Assembly: GCA_020631315.1 (NCBI GenBank)
Contig: JAHDHM010000176.1
Coordinates: 1 to 7,318 of the forward strand
Direction: 5' to 3'
Source of the DNA: Acidimicrobiales bacterium
GTDB lineage: Bacteria; Actinomycetota; Acidimicrobiia; Acidimicrobiales; Poriferisodaliceae
Length of the DNA stretch: 7,318 bases
A model generated the notes under the pieces. It did no database searches. It was not told the DNA's origin and saw only the letters and a program-made list of their open reading frames with translations. Below are positions 1 to 5,968 of the stretch, piece by piece. Position numbers and translations under genes: made by a program. How positions within the stretch are numbered: position 1 is the stretch's first letter; each line of letters starts with the position of its first letter.

Positions 1-316
1 GCGTGAAGCTGGCGTAGTACTCCTCGGCGATGTCCGAGGCCTTCTCGATCCAGATGCGCTGGACGATGTGGCCACGGATGTCGAGGCCGAGGATGTTGCC
101 GGCGTGCTCGCGCACGTCGTCGACGGTGGCGGCGAACTTCACGCCGCCGGCCTTGCCGCGGCCACCGGTGTGCACCTGGGCCTTGACCATGACGGGCGTT
201 CCCAGTCGTTCGGCCGCTGCGACCGCCTCGTCCACCGTGAAGGCCACTTCACCCGGTGAGACCGGCATGTCGAAGCCGGCGAAGAACTGTTTGCCCTGAT
301 ACTCGAACAGGTCCAC
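1..316 (-). CDS. sucC: Succinyl-CoA synthetase (ADP/GDP-forming) beta subunit, N-terminal part, truncated by window edge
   Basis: Translation of the minus strand from a GTG at 316 gives 105 residues opening with (M)[11 protein letters not shown], the classic SucC N-terminus. The nucleotide-binding stretch [16 protein letters not shown] follows at residues 45-60 and belongs to the ATP-grasp domain. SucC pairs with SucD to interconvert succinyl-CoA and succinate with formation of a nucleoside triphosphate in the TCA cycle, in the cytoplasm. The family is usually a little under 400 residues, so about three quarters of the gene, and probably sucD after it, lie beyond the left edge. A GGGAG ribosome binding site (minus 328-324) stands 7 bases before the GTG and supports this start. 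The gene has its own upstream region, shared with the divergent gene at 391, and lies downstream of pcrA on the same strand, an order familiar from actinobacteria. Identification is secure despite truncation. Confidence 0.95.
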   Translation of the reverse strand, partial: MDLFEYQGKQFFAGFDMPVSPGEVAFTVDEAVAAAERLGTPVMVKAQVHTGGRGKAGGVKFAATVDDVREHAGNILGLDIRGHIVQRIWIEKASDIAEEYYASFT

Positions 317-323
317 TCGGTCG

Positions 324-328
324 CTCCC
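324..328 (-). promoter_or_regulatory. Ribosome binding site of sucC
   Basis: Minus-strand GGGAG lies 7 bases upstream of the GTG at 316. It is the best Shine-Dalgarno match in the left half of the window and decides the sucC start. The divergent gene at 391 has no comparable site. Confidence 0.7.
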
Positions 329-349
329 GAATCGTCGTGTAGACGGTCA

Positions 350-367
350 CAGGCATCGGAACGCCTG
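350..367. repeat. Small inverted repeat CAGGC-N8-GCCTG in the sucC/391 divergent spacer
   Basis: Positions 350-354 (CAGGC) and 363-367 (GCCTG) form perfect 5-base arms around ATCGGAAC. The repeat sits between the two divergent starts, just upstream of the putative overlapping -10 elements. It could be an operator for a dimeric regulator, or part of the sucC leader if transcription starts upstream. Five-base arms can arise by chance in GC-rich DNA, so function is only a possibility. Confidence 0.3.
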
Positions 368-378
368 AACCAACTCGC

Positions 379-385
379 CATACTA
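379..385. promoter_or_regulatory. Putative overlapping divergent -10 elements (CATACTA)
   Basis: On the plus strand CATACT (379-384) ends 6 bases before the GTG at 391, so transcription would begin at or within a base or two of the start codon, giving a leaderless mRNA. On the minus strand the same bases read TAGTAT, which would give sucC a leader of roughly 55-60 bases. It is among the few A/T-rich hexamers in this spacer. No convincing -35 hexamer is visible in either direction, so the call rests on -10 similarity and position alone. Confidence 0.35.
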
Positions 386-390
386 GGCGG

Positions 391-945
391 GTGACGGACA
401 CACCCCCGCAGGGCAAGACTCCCCAGCCCTTCGACGACCCGGCCCCTCGCCGCCGCGGCGACTTCACCAGCGAGCAGCGCGGCGTGCTGCTCGCCGCCGG
501 TGTCGTGGTCGCCGTACTCGTCATCGGCTTCATCCTCAGCGCCACGGTGCTGCGCGACCGCGAGACCAACAGCCTCGGCGACGAACGCTTCCAGGATCTG
601 CGCGCCGCCGACGTGCTGCTCAGCGTGCGCAGCGGCGGTCCGCTCTACTTCGCCGACCTCACCGACGGTGGACGAGACATCTACGTCACCCACATCGGCG
701 ACGACGAGCTGACCGGGTTCCTCGCGTTCTCGGCACGCAACACCGCCACCGACTGCCTCGTGCAGTGGGCGGTCGAGGACGGCTTCTTCTCCGACCTGTG
801 CGACCCGGCGCAGACCTTCCCCGAGGACGGCGCGGGTCTGACCCAGTACCCCGTCGAACTCAACGACGGCGGCCGGTTGTCCATCGACCTCAACTTCGCC
901 GACCGCGACGCTGAGCCCGAACCGGCAGCCGACACCGACGGCTGA
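391..945 (+). CDS. Single-pass membrane protein with degenerate Rieske-like extracytoplasmic domain
   Basis: The product is a 184-residue protein. A hydrophilic, proline- and arginine-rich N-terminus (1-30) is followed by one hydrophobic segment (about 31-54) and an acidic outer domain. There is no lipobox or cleavable signal, so it is probably anchored with the C-terminal domain outside. Residues 80-168 follow the layout of a Rieske domain: a strand pair, then C122-LVQW, then an FF-x3-C137 turn, then a strand ending in DGGRLSIDL. C122 and C137 align with the two disulphide cysteines of classical Rieske proteins. The positions that normally hold the Cys and His cluster ligands appear as N117, A119, D135 and D138, so a 2Fe-2S cluster is not expected. 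Function is unknown; a structural or assembly role at the membrane is possible. It starts with GTG, apparently leaderless, and converges on pcrA. That it is a real gene is likely; the fold assignment is moderate. Confidence 0.75.
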   Translation: MTDTPPQGKTPQPFDDPAPRRRGDFTSEQRGVLLAAGVVVAVLVIGFILSATVLRDRETNSLGDERFQDLRAADVLLSVRSGGPLYFADLTDGGRDIYVTHIGDDELTGFLAFSARNTATDCLVQWAVEDGFFSDLCDPAQTFPEDGAGLTQYPVELNDGGRLSIDLNFADRDAEPEPAADTDG

Positions 946-970
946 GCAGCGTCGGACCGGGGCAGCTCAG
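942..970. terminator. Putative bidirectional hairpin between convergent genes
   Basis: CTGAGC (942-947) and GCTCAG (965-970) pair perfectly. An A-A mismatch and two more G-C pairs (949-950 with 962-963) extend the stem to an 11-base loop. The stem covers the stop codons of both the membrane-protein gene (943-945) and pcrA (967-969), with only 21 bases between the genes. No T-tract follows on either strand, so termination strength is uncertain. Confidence 0.4.
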
Positions 971-3261
971 AGCTTCTCGAGCGGGGCCCAGCCGAGCAGC
1001 AGACGCTTCTCGCCCACGTCGGGGAAGCGGACCACGATCTCGGCGTTCTCGCCCAGACCGATGACGTCGAGCACCACACCGTCGCCGTACTTGGCGTGGC
1101 GCACGTCGTCGCCGGCCTTGAACGACGGTCCGCTCGACGACGCGGCAGCGTCGTTGCCGGCGTCGATCGCCCGATCGACGATGCGTTCCCGATTGGCCTC
1201 GCGACGTCGGGCCCGACGGGCCTCCTGACGAGCGGACAATCCGCCGACGCGGGTCTCGCTCCCGCCGCCACCGCCGATCGGCGCGGAGAAGTCGTCGTCG
1301 AGACGGTCGAGGCTGCGCAGCGACGCACGTCCGGAACGGCGGCCGTGCGACGGGCTCTTGTCGTCGATGAGGGCCGCGGGGATCTCGTCGAGGAACCGGC
1401 TCGGCGGGTTGTACTGGGTGGAGCCGAAGATCGTCCGTGACCACGCGTTGGTCATGTAGAGCTGCTCCTGGGCGCGGGTGATGCCCACGTAGCAGAGGCG
1501 GCGCTCCTCCTCGAGCTCGTCAGGTTCTCCGAGCGCTCGCAAGTGCGGGAACACCCCGTCCTCGAGGCCCATGATGAACACGATCGGGAACTCGAGGCCC
1601 TTCGCCGAGTGCAGCGTCATGACGATGACCTGCGAATCGTCGTCGTTCAGCTCGTCGGTGTCGGCGACCAGCGAGACCTGCTCGAGGAACGCCGCGATGT
1701 CGTCGTGCTCCTCGGCGGAACCGATGAGCTCGGCCAGATTCTCGAGACGACCCTCGGACTCGATCGAGCGCTCGGCCTTCAGTTCCTCGATGTAGCCGGA
1801 ACGCTCGAGCGCCTGCTGGAGCACGGACGCCGGGCCGTCCTCGATCGACTCCTTCAGCGACACCATGAGGTCGATGAACTGTTCGATGCCTCGGCCGGCG
1901 CGACCGGTCACCCCGGCATCGCCCCACGCCGCGAGCGCCTCCATGAAGGTGATGCCCTCGGCAGCCGCCCAGACGTCGATCTTGGCGACGCTGCCGTCGC
2001 CGACGCCGCGCTTGGGAGTGTTGAGCACCCGCTTGACCGACACCTCGTCGGCGGGGTTCACGATCGCCCGCAGATAGCTCAACGCGTCCTTGATCTCGCG
2101 CCGGTCGTAGAAGCGGGTGCCACCGACGACCTTGTAGGGCAGTCCGAGCTTGACCAGGTGTTCTTCGAGCACACGGCTCTGCGCGTTCGTCCGGTAGAAG
2201 ACGGCGATGTCGTTCCAGCGGACGTCGCCACCGTCGTGCAGTCTTGCGATCTCGCCGGCGACCCATGCGGCCTCGTCGGCCTCGTCGTCGCCTTGGAAGC
2301 GGATGATCTGCGCCCCGCCCGGCTTGTCGGTCCACAGGTCCTTGGGCGAGCGCCCGGTGTTGCGCGCGATGACCGCGTTGGCCGCGTCGAGGATCTTCTG
2401 CGACGACCGGTAGTTCTGGTCGAGCACCACGACCGTGGTGTCGGGGAACGCCCGCTCGAACTCGAGGATGTTACGGATGTCGGCGCCACGGAACCGGTAG
2501 ATCGACTGATCGGAGTCGCCGACCACGCACACGTTGCCGTGCTCTGCGGCGAGCATCAGCACGATCTCGTTCTGGGCACGGTTGGTGTCCTGATACTCGT
2601 CGACCAGCACGTGCTGAAAGCGACGCTGATAGTGCGCGAGGACGTCAGGATGCTCGCGGAACAGCTCGACCGTCACGGTGAGCAGGTCGTCGAAGTCCAT
2701 GGCGCCGGCCTTGCGGAGCCGGTCCTGGTACTCGACGAAGACGTCGCCGATCTTGCGCTCGAAGATGGTGGTGGCGTTCCCGCGATACTCCGCGGCCGAG
2801 ATCAGCTCGTTCTTCGCCGCCGAGATGTGACCGTGCACCGTGCGCGGCGGGAACTTCTTCGAGTCGATGCCGAGGTCACGGATCACGTAGCCCGTCAGGC
2901 GGACGGCATCCGCCTGGTCGTAGATGCTGAACGACGACGGGTAGCCGAGCGCCGCTGCGTCGCGCCGGAGGATGCGGACGCAGGCCGAATGGAACGTCGA
3001 GACCCACATCCGGTCGGCGACGGGCCCGACCAGCGCCGCGACACGGGACCGCATCTCGTCGGCGGCCTTGTTGGTGAACGTGATGGCCAGGATCTCGAAG
3101 GGCGAGACGTTGTTGTCGATCAGGTTGGCGATGCGGTGGGTGAGCACACGGGTCTTGCCGGAACCAGCGCCGGCGACCACAAGGAGCGGGCCGTGCTGGT
3201 GCAACACGGCGTCGTGCTGCGCGGGGTTGAGACCGTCGAGACTCAGGGAAGCTGGGGCCAT
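967..3261 (-). CDS. pcrA: ATP-dependent DNA helicase PcrA/UvrD, superfamily 1A
   Basis: The 764-residue protein shows all SF1A helicase motifs in order: Q motif LNPAQ (11-15), Walker A AGAGSGKT (30-37), Ia TFTNKAADEM (61-70), Ib STFHS (88-92), Walker B DEYQDT (221-226), III GDSDQSIYRFRGA (248-260), IV QNYRSS (282-287), V TLHSAKGLEFP (549-559) and VI RRLCYVGITRAQE (587-599). Such enzymes unwind DNA 3' to 5' using ATP and act in nucleotide-excision and mismatch repair, replication restart and removal of RecA or stalled RNA polymerase. Residues 716-764 (AGDDVRHAKYGDGVV through GWAPLEKL) match the C-terminal Tudor-like domain that in PcrA contacts RNA polymerase. It is joined by a glycine-rich and arginine-rich linker (about 630-710). 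Length matches actinobacterial PcrA/UvrD1. No strong ribosome binding site precedes the ATG; TAACCT at 3276-3271 could give an almost leaderless mRNA. The gene lies just before sucC on the same strand, with one opposing gene between. Confidence 0.97.
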   Translation of the reverse strand: MAPASLSLDGLNPAQHDAVLHQHGPLLVVAGAGSGKTRVLTHRIANLIDNNVSPFEILAITFTNKAADEMRSRVAALVGPVADRMWVSTFHSACVRILRRDAAALGYPSSFSIYDQADAVRLTGYVIRDLGIDSKKFPPRTVHGHISAAKNELISAAEYRGNATTIFERKIGDVFVEYQDRLRKAGAMDFDDLLTVTVELFREHPDVLAHYQRRFQHVLVDEYQDTNRAQNEIVLMLAAEHGNVCVVGDSDQSIYRFRGADIRNILEFERAFPDTTVVVLDQNYRSSQKILDAANAVIARNTGRSPKDLWTDKPGGAQIIRFQGDDEADEAAWVAGEIARLHDGGDVRWNDIAVFYRTNAQSRVLEEHLVKLGLPYKVVGGTRFYDRREIKDALSYLRAIVNPADEVSVKRVLNTPKRGVGDGSVAKIDVWAAAEGITFMEALAAWGDAGVTGRAGRGIEQFIDLMVSLKESIEDGPASVLQQALERSGYIEELKAERSIESEGRLENLAELIGSAEEHDDIAAFLEQVSLVADTDELNDDDSQVIVMTLHSAKGLEFPIVFIMGLEDGVFPHLRALGEPDELEEERRLCYVGITRAQEQLYMTNAWSRTIFGSTQYNPPSRFLDEIPAALIDDKSPSHGRRSGRASLRSLDRLDDDFSAPIGGGGGSETRVGGLSARQEARRARRREANRERIVDRAIDAGNDAAASSSGPSFKAGDDVRHAKYGDGVVLDVIGLGENAEIVVRFPDVGEKRLLLGWAPLEKL

Positions 3262-3270
3262 GCGGGCCCG

Positions 3271-3276
3271 AGGTTA
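3271..3276 (-). promoter_or_regulatory. Putative -10 element of pcrA
   Basis: Minus-strand TAACCT matches the TAnnnT pattern of actinobacterial housekeeping promoters. It lies 9 bases before the ATG at 3261, which would start transcription within a few bases of the start codon. No good -35 is seen, and no LexA-type palindrome was noticed in this spacer. Confidence 0.3.
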
Positions 3277-3278
3277 GC

Positions 3279-3300
3279 CAGGGGCTGGGCCGCTCCCCTG
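3279..3300. repeat. Inverted repeat CAGGGG-N10-CCCCTG in the pcrA/pat divergent spacer
   Basis: CAGGGG (3279-3284) and CCCCTG (3295-3300) are perfect 6-base arms around a 10-base centre. The repeat lies directly upstream of the putative pcrA -10 element, covering the region where RNA polymerase would contact the -35. It could be an operator or a chance GC-rich palindrome. Confidence 0.3.
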
Positions 3301-3312
3301 TCCTGTCGGGTA

Positions 3313-3331
3313 GCTCGCGGGAACCCGGAGC
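3313..3331. repeat. Inverted repeat GCTC-G-CGGG-AA-CCCG-GAGC upstream of pat
   Basis: The arms GCTC plus CGGG (3313-3316, 3318-3321) pair with CCCG plus GAGC (3324-3331), leaving one unpaired G at 3317 and a 2-base centre. That makes eight paired bases, the most extensive symmetry in the 94-base divergent spacer. It falls roughly 35-50 bases before the likely transcription start of pat, a normal place for an activator or repressor site. As a DNA site it is asymmetric by one base; the tight 2-base turn makes an RNA hairpin less likely. Confidence 0.35.
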
Positions 3332-3351
3332 GCCACCCCATCCGATCGACC

Positions 3352-3357
3352 TACGGT
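3352..3357 (+). promoter_or_regulatory. Putative -10 element of pat and leaderless start
   Basis: TACGGT fits TAnnnT. Transcription would begin near 3364-3365, exactly at the second in-frame GTG (3365). With no Shine-Dalgarno motif near either GTG, this favours a leaderless mRNA translated from 3365, three codons inside the longest frame. No clear -35 is visible. Confidence 0.3.
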
Positions 3358-4348
3358 GAACACCGTGACCGACGAACTCCCCGAGTGGGCCGCGATCCTG
3401 CGCCAGTGCGGCGTCGAGGAACGCCATCACGACGCCGGCGAGGTGCTGCTGCGCCAGGGCGAGCTCGGCTCGGAGTTCCTCGTGATCGTCCACGGTGAGG
3501 CCGATGTCGTCGACATGCGAGGCGGCACTCCCCTCGCCCGGATCGGTCCGCTCGGCGTGGTCGGCGAGCTGTCGCTCCTCACCCGGCGCCCTCGACGACA
3601 CAGCGTCGTCGCCACGACACACCTGCACGCATGGCACGGCGACCTCGACGCGTTCACCGTCGCCCTCGATCACGACCCGGTGCGCGCCCACTTCGGTGAG
3701 CAGGCGGCACGACGCCTCGGCAACGCCGTCGCCCCCATCCGATTCGAGGCCAAGGACGGCAGCGAGCTGACGTTGCGGCCGTTGGCGACACGCGATCGCG
3801 AGGCCTACATCGAGGCCCTCGACGAAGCCCCGACCGACCTGCTGATGTCGCGGTTCTTCACCCCCGTGAAGCCGCCGCCTACGGTCGTCGAGCACCTGCT
3901 CGACATCGACTTCGTCCGCCACATCGCCTGGGTGGTGACCGACGGTGCGGATCCCGAACGAGGACTCGGGATCGGGCGCTACATCGCCGACCCCCACGAG
4001 ACGGGTGCCGTGGAACTCGCCGTCACCGTGCTGTCCGACGCACGCGGCAAGGGCCTCGGTTCCACCCTCACCGGCGTCGTCGCCACCTCCGCTGCGGCGA
4101 TGGGCTACGAGACGATGATCGCCCTCGTGCTCTCCGACAATCGACCCATGCGGCGGATCCTCGACAAGTGCGGCGCCCGCTGGACCACCTTCGAACCCGG
4201 CGTCGTCAGAACGGCGATCGACAACGAACACATCGCGATGACACTGATCCCCGACCTCGTCCCGGCGATCGGTGCGGCCACCCACGATCTGTCCGTGGCC
4301 GCAACCCTTGCGCTCGCACCCGACGAACCAGAAGACCAGACGTCATGA
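3356..4348 (+). CDS. pat: Cyclic-nucleotide-binding protein lysine acetyltransferase (MtPat/Rv0998-type, cNMP + GNAT)
   Basis: The product is 330 residues, close to the 333 of mycobacterial Pat. Residues 10-125 form a cyclic-nucleotide-binding domain with the phosphate-binding cassette GELSLLTRRPRRHSV (70-84), including the conserved E71 and R80. Residues 128-300 form a GNAT domain with the acetyl-CoA loop RGKGLG (230-235), the conserved WVVTDG block (192-197) and LSDNRPMRRI (259-268). E220 sits where mycobacterial Pat has its catalytic base. Such enzymes acetylate lysines of acyl-CoA synthetases and other metabolic enzymes in the cytoplasm, with cAMP relieving autoinhibition in mycobacteria. 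Here the cassette residues after R80 are Arg and His instead of small residues, and the autoinhibitory lid histidine appears to be L155, so cAMP control may differ. The stop overlaps the next gene's start (ATGA). Start is uncertain: GTG 3356 or 3365. Family assignment is strong. Confidence 0.9.
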   Translation: MNTVTDELPEWAAILRQCGVEERHHDAGEVLLRQGELGSEFLVIVHGEADVVDMRGGTPLARIGPLGVVGELSLLTRRPRRHSVVATTHLHAWHGDLDAFTVALDHDPVRAHFGEQAARRLGNAVAPIRFEAKDGSELTLRPLATRDREAYIEALDEAPTDLLMSRFFTPVKPPPTVVEHLLDIDFVRHIAWVVTDGADPERGLGIGRYIADPHETGAVELAVTVLSDARGKGLGSTLTGVVATSAAAMGYETMIALVLSDNRPMRRILDKCGARWTTFEPGVVRTAIDNEHIAMTLIPDLVPAIGAATHDLSVAATLALAPDEPEDQTS

Positions 4349-5265
4349 CCGCCCATCCGTTCCGTTTCGGAGTCCAGAGCAGCGCACCGACCACGCCCGA
4401 AGCGTGGCGAGAGCTCGCACGCACCGCCGAGGACCTCGGCTACTGCGCACTCACCATGGCCGACCACCTCGTCGACCACTTCGCCATCGCGCCCGCGCTC
4501 ATGACCGCCGCCGATGCCACGTCGACGCTCAAGGTCGGGTCGGTCGTGCACTGCAACGACTTCCGCCACCCCGTCATGTTGGCCAAGGAGCTCGCCACGC
4601 TCGACGTGCTCTCGAGCGGGCGAGTCGAGTACGGCCTCGGCGCAGGATGGATGACGTCGGAGTACGAGGCGATGGGCATCCCGCTCGACCGCGCCGGCGT
4701 CCGCCTCGATCGACTCGAGGAGTCGCTGGCCATCATCCCGCCCCTCCTCGCCGGCGCGACCGTGACCCACGACGGCGAGCACTACCGGGTCACCGAGGTG
4801 ACCCTGGACCCGAAGCCGACCGGTCGGGTGCCGCTCTTCATCGGCGGCGGCGGTCGACGGATGCTCGGCATCGCCGCCCGGCACGCCGACATCGTCGGGC
4901 TCAACTTCAACCTCGCCGCCGGCACGATCTCCTCGGATCTCGGCAGCGACGGCGGCGCGGCACGCACCGATCAGAAGATGGAGTGGGTGCGCGACGCGCT
5001 CGGCGACCGCAACCCTGAGATCCAGGCCCGTGTGCACCTCAGCGCCGTCGACGATGATCTCGACGTCGCCACCGCCGGAGCAGCACGACTGGGCATGGAC
5101 CGCGACGCCGCGCTCGAGAGCCCGCACGTGCTCGCCGGGCCCATCGGGTCGATCATCGACACGGTGCTCGAGCGCCGTGACCGGTGGGGCATCAACTATC
5201 TGACGGTCAACGCGACCTCGATGCACGAGTTGGCACCACTCGTCGACGCACTCGCCGGCACCTGA
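4345..5265 (+). CDS. LLM-class (luciferase-like) oxidoreductase, probably F420-dependent
   Basis: The 306-residue product opens with PFRFGVQ, a first TIM-barrel strand typical of luciferase-like monooxygenases. It continues with KELATLDVLSSGRVEYGLGAGW (broken at 81-95 and 96-102), a family hallmark. GIPLDRAGVRLDRLEESL (111-128) and the glycine-rich LFIGGGGRRMLGIAARHADI (164-183) follow; the latter likely forms the cofactor phosphate-binding region. The layout resembles the actinobacterial subgroup typified by MSMEG_2516, annotated as probable F420-dependent oxidoreductases. The cofactor could instead be FMN, and the substrate is unknown. Members transfer hydride to or from small organic substrates in the cytoplasm. 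The ATG at 4345 shares ATGA with the stop of pat and lacks a strong ribosome binding site, so translation is probably coupled to pat. The reading frame is open further upstream to 4168, but that part overlaps pat and is arginine-rich nonsense, so 4345 is preferred. Confidence 0.88.
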   Translation: MTAHPFRFGVQSSAPTTPEAWRELARTAEDLGYCALTMADHLVDHFAIAPALMTAADATSTLKVGSVVHCNDFRHPVMLAKELATLDVLSSGRVEYGLGAGWMTSEYEAMGIPLDRAGVRLDRLEESLAIIPPLLAGATVTHDGEHYRVTEVTLDPKPTGRVPLFIGGGGRRMLGIAARHADIVGLNFNLAAGTISSDLGSDGGAARTDQKMEWVRDALGDRNPEIQARVHLSAVDDDLDVATAGAARLGMDRDAALESPHVLAGPIGSIIDTVLERRDRWGINYLTVNATSMHELAPLVDALAGT

Positions 5266-5304
5266 GCGCCACCGACTGGGCTCACGCCTGCGGCAGCCTC
5301 GTGG

Positions 5305-5314
5305 GGCCGCGGCC
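5305..5314. repeat. Perfect 10-base palindrome GGCCGCGGCC in a convergent spacer
   Basis: The 52-base gap between the oxidoreductase (ends 5265) and the TrhA-like gene (stop at 5318, minus) contains this loopless palindrome. It is GC-rich without a T-tract, so it is not a convincing terminator, and no other signal is visible in the gap. Confidence 0.25.
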
Positions 5315-5317
5315 GGT

Positions 5318-5968
5318 TCAGGCCTTGGGGAGTGCGAAGAACGCCACGGCCACGTAGTGCGTGGCGGCGCCCGCGATCACGAAGAGGTGGAAGATCTCGT
5401 GGTAGCCGAACAGCGTCGGCCACGGGTCAGGCCGCCGGAACGCGTAGATGACTGCACCCACCGTGTAGAGCGCGCCACCCACGACGATGAGCACGAAGCC
5501 GGCCACGCCGAGCGCGGCGAACATGTCGTCGACGTAGAACACCGCCGCCCAGCCCACGACGACATACGGCGCAGCGATCACCGGATACGGCAGGTCGGTG
5601 AACAGCAGCCGGATCACGATGCCGGCGACGCTCCCGCCCCAGACGATGGCGAGCAGCGACGTCCGAGCCGGATCGGGGAGCGTGAAGATGGCGATCGGTG
5701 TGTAGGTGCCGGCGATCGCCACGAAGATCATCGAGTGGTCGAGGCGACGCATGATCGCCTTGCCCCGCTCGCCCCACTGCACGCGGTGGTACAGGGCTGA
5801 GATGCCGAAGAGCCCGACGATCGCCAGCGCATAGACCGCGATGACGAAGCGAGGCGCGACGCGCGGAGCCGACACGATCATGATCGGAGCGAGGGTGAGG
5901 GCCGAGATGAAGGCGGCCCGATGGGAGACGCCCCGGAGGCGAGGGCGAGGCCGAACGGCAGTCGTCAT
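5318..5968 (-). CDS. Hemolysin III / TrhA (PAQR-like) seven-helix membrane protein
   Basis: The 216-residue protein has about seven hydrophobic segments (near 18-34, 40-60, 77-97, 103-123, 128-147, 150-176 and 190-213). Family signatures are SALYHR (57-62), RRLDHSMIF with D77 and H78, IAGTYTP (85-91) and GYHEIFH-x9-H (188-204). By analogy with the PAQR/adiponectin-receptor fold, H61, H190 and H194 would bind zinc at the cytoplasmic face, with D77 and S57 nearby. Despite the historical name, these proteins are better viewed as membrane-homeostasis or possible hydrolase-type enzymes; bacterial TrhA has been linked to membrane energetics and fluidity, and haemolysis is not implied. Its ATG overlaps the argJ stop as ATGA, with no separate ribosome binding site, so it is probably translated by coupling as the last gene of the guaA-argJ unit. 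Length is normal for the family. Confidence 0.93.
   Translation of the reverse strand: MTTAVRPRPRLRGVSHRAAFISALTLAPIMIVSAPRVAPRFVIAVYALAIVGLFGISALYHRVQWGERGKAIMRRLDHSMIFVAIAGTYTPIAIFTLPDPARTSLLAIVWGGSVAGIVIRLLFTDLPYPVIAAPYVVVGWAAVFYVDDMFAALGVAGFVLIVVGGALYTVGAVIYAFRRPDPWPTLFGYHEIFHLFVIAGAATHYVAVAFFALPKA

Noticed and set aside
139..693. Minus-strand frame of 184 residues spanning sucC and the divergent promoter
   Set aside because: It conflicts with the conserved SucC N-terminus in another frame and with the gene at 391.
3262..3355. Possible LexA box or CRP site controlling pcrA or pat
   Set aside because: No match to the actinobacterial SOS palindrome or to TGTGA-N6-TCACA could be found by eye.
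1543..3498. Plus-strand open frame of 651 residues opposite pcrA
   Set aside because: It is fully antisense to a helicase with every expected motif. Its composition (long runs rich in D, V, R, H, E and L without domain structure) is the usual shadow of G/C-ending codons on the other strand.
2876..4285. Minus-strand frame of 469 residues across the pcrA 5' end and pat
   Set aside because: It overlaps pcrA in another frame and pat in antisense. No domain is recognisable and the composition is shadow-like.
4168..4344. Upstream extension of the oxidoreductase frame
   Set aside because: The extension overlaps the pat coding sequence and is arginine-rich with no family similarity. The conserved PFRFGVQ start lies just after ATG 4345.
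4105..5226. Minus-strand frame of 373 residues opposite the LLM oxidoreductase
   Set aside because: It is antisense to a well-supported family member and has low-complexity, valine/histidine/arginine-rich composition.
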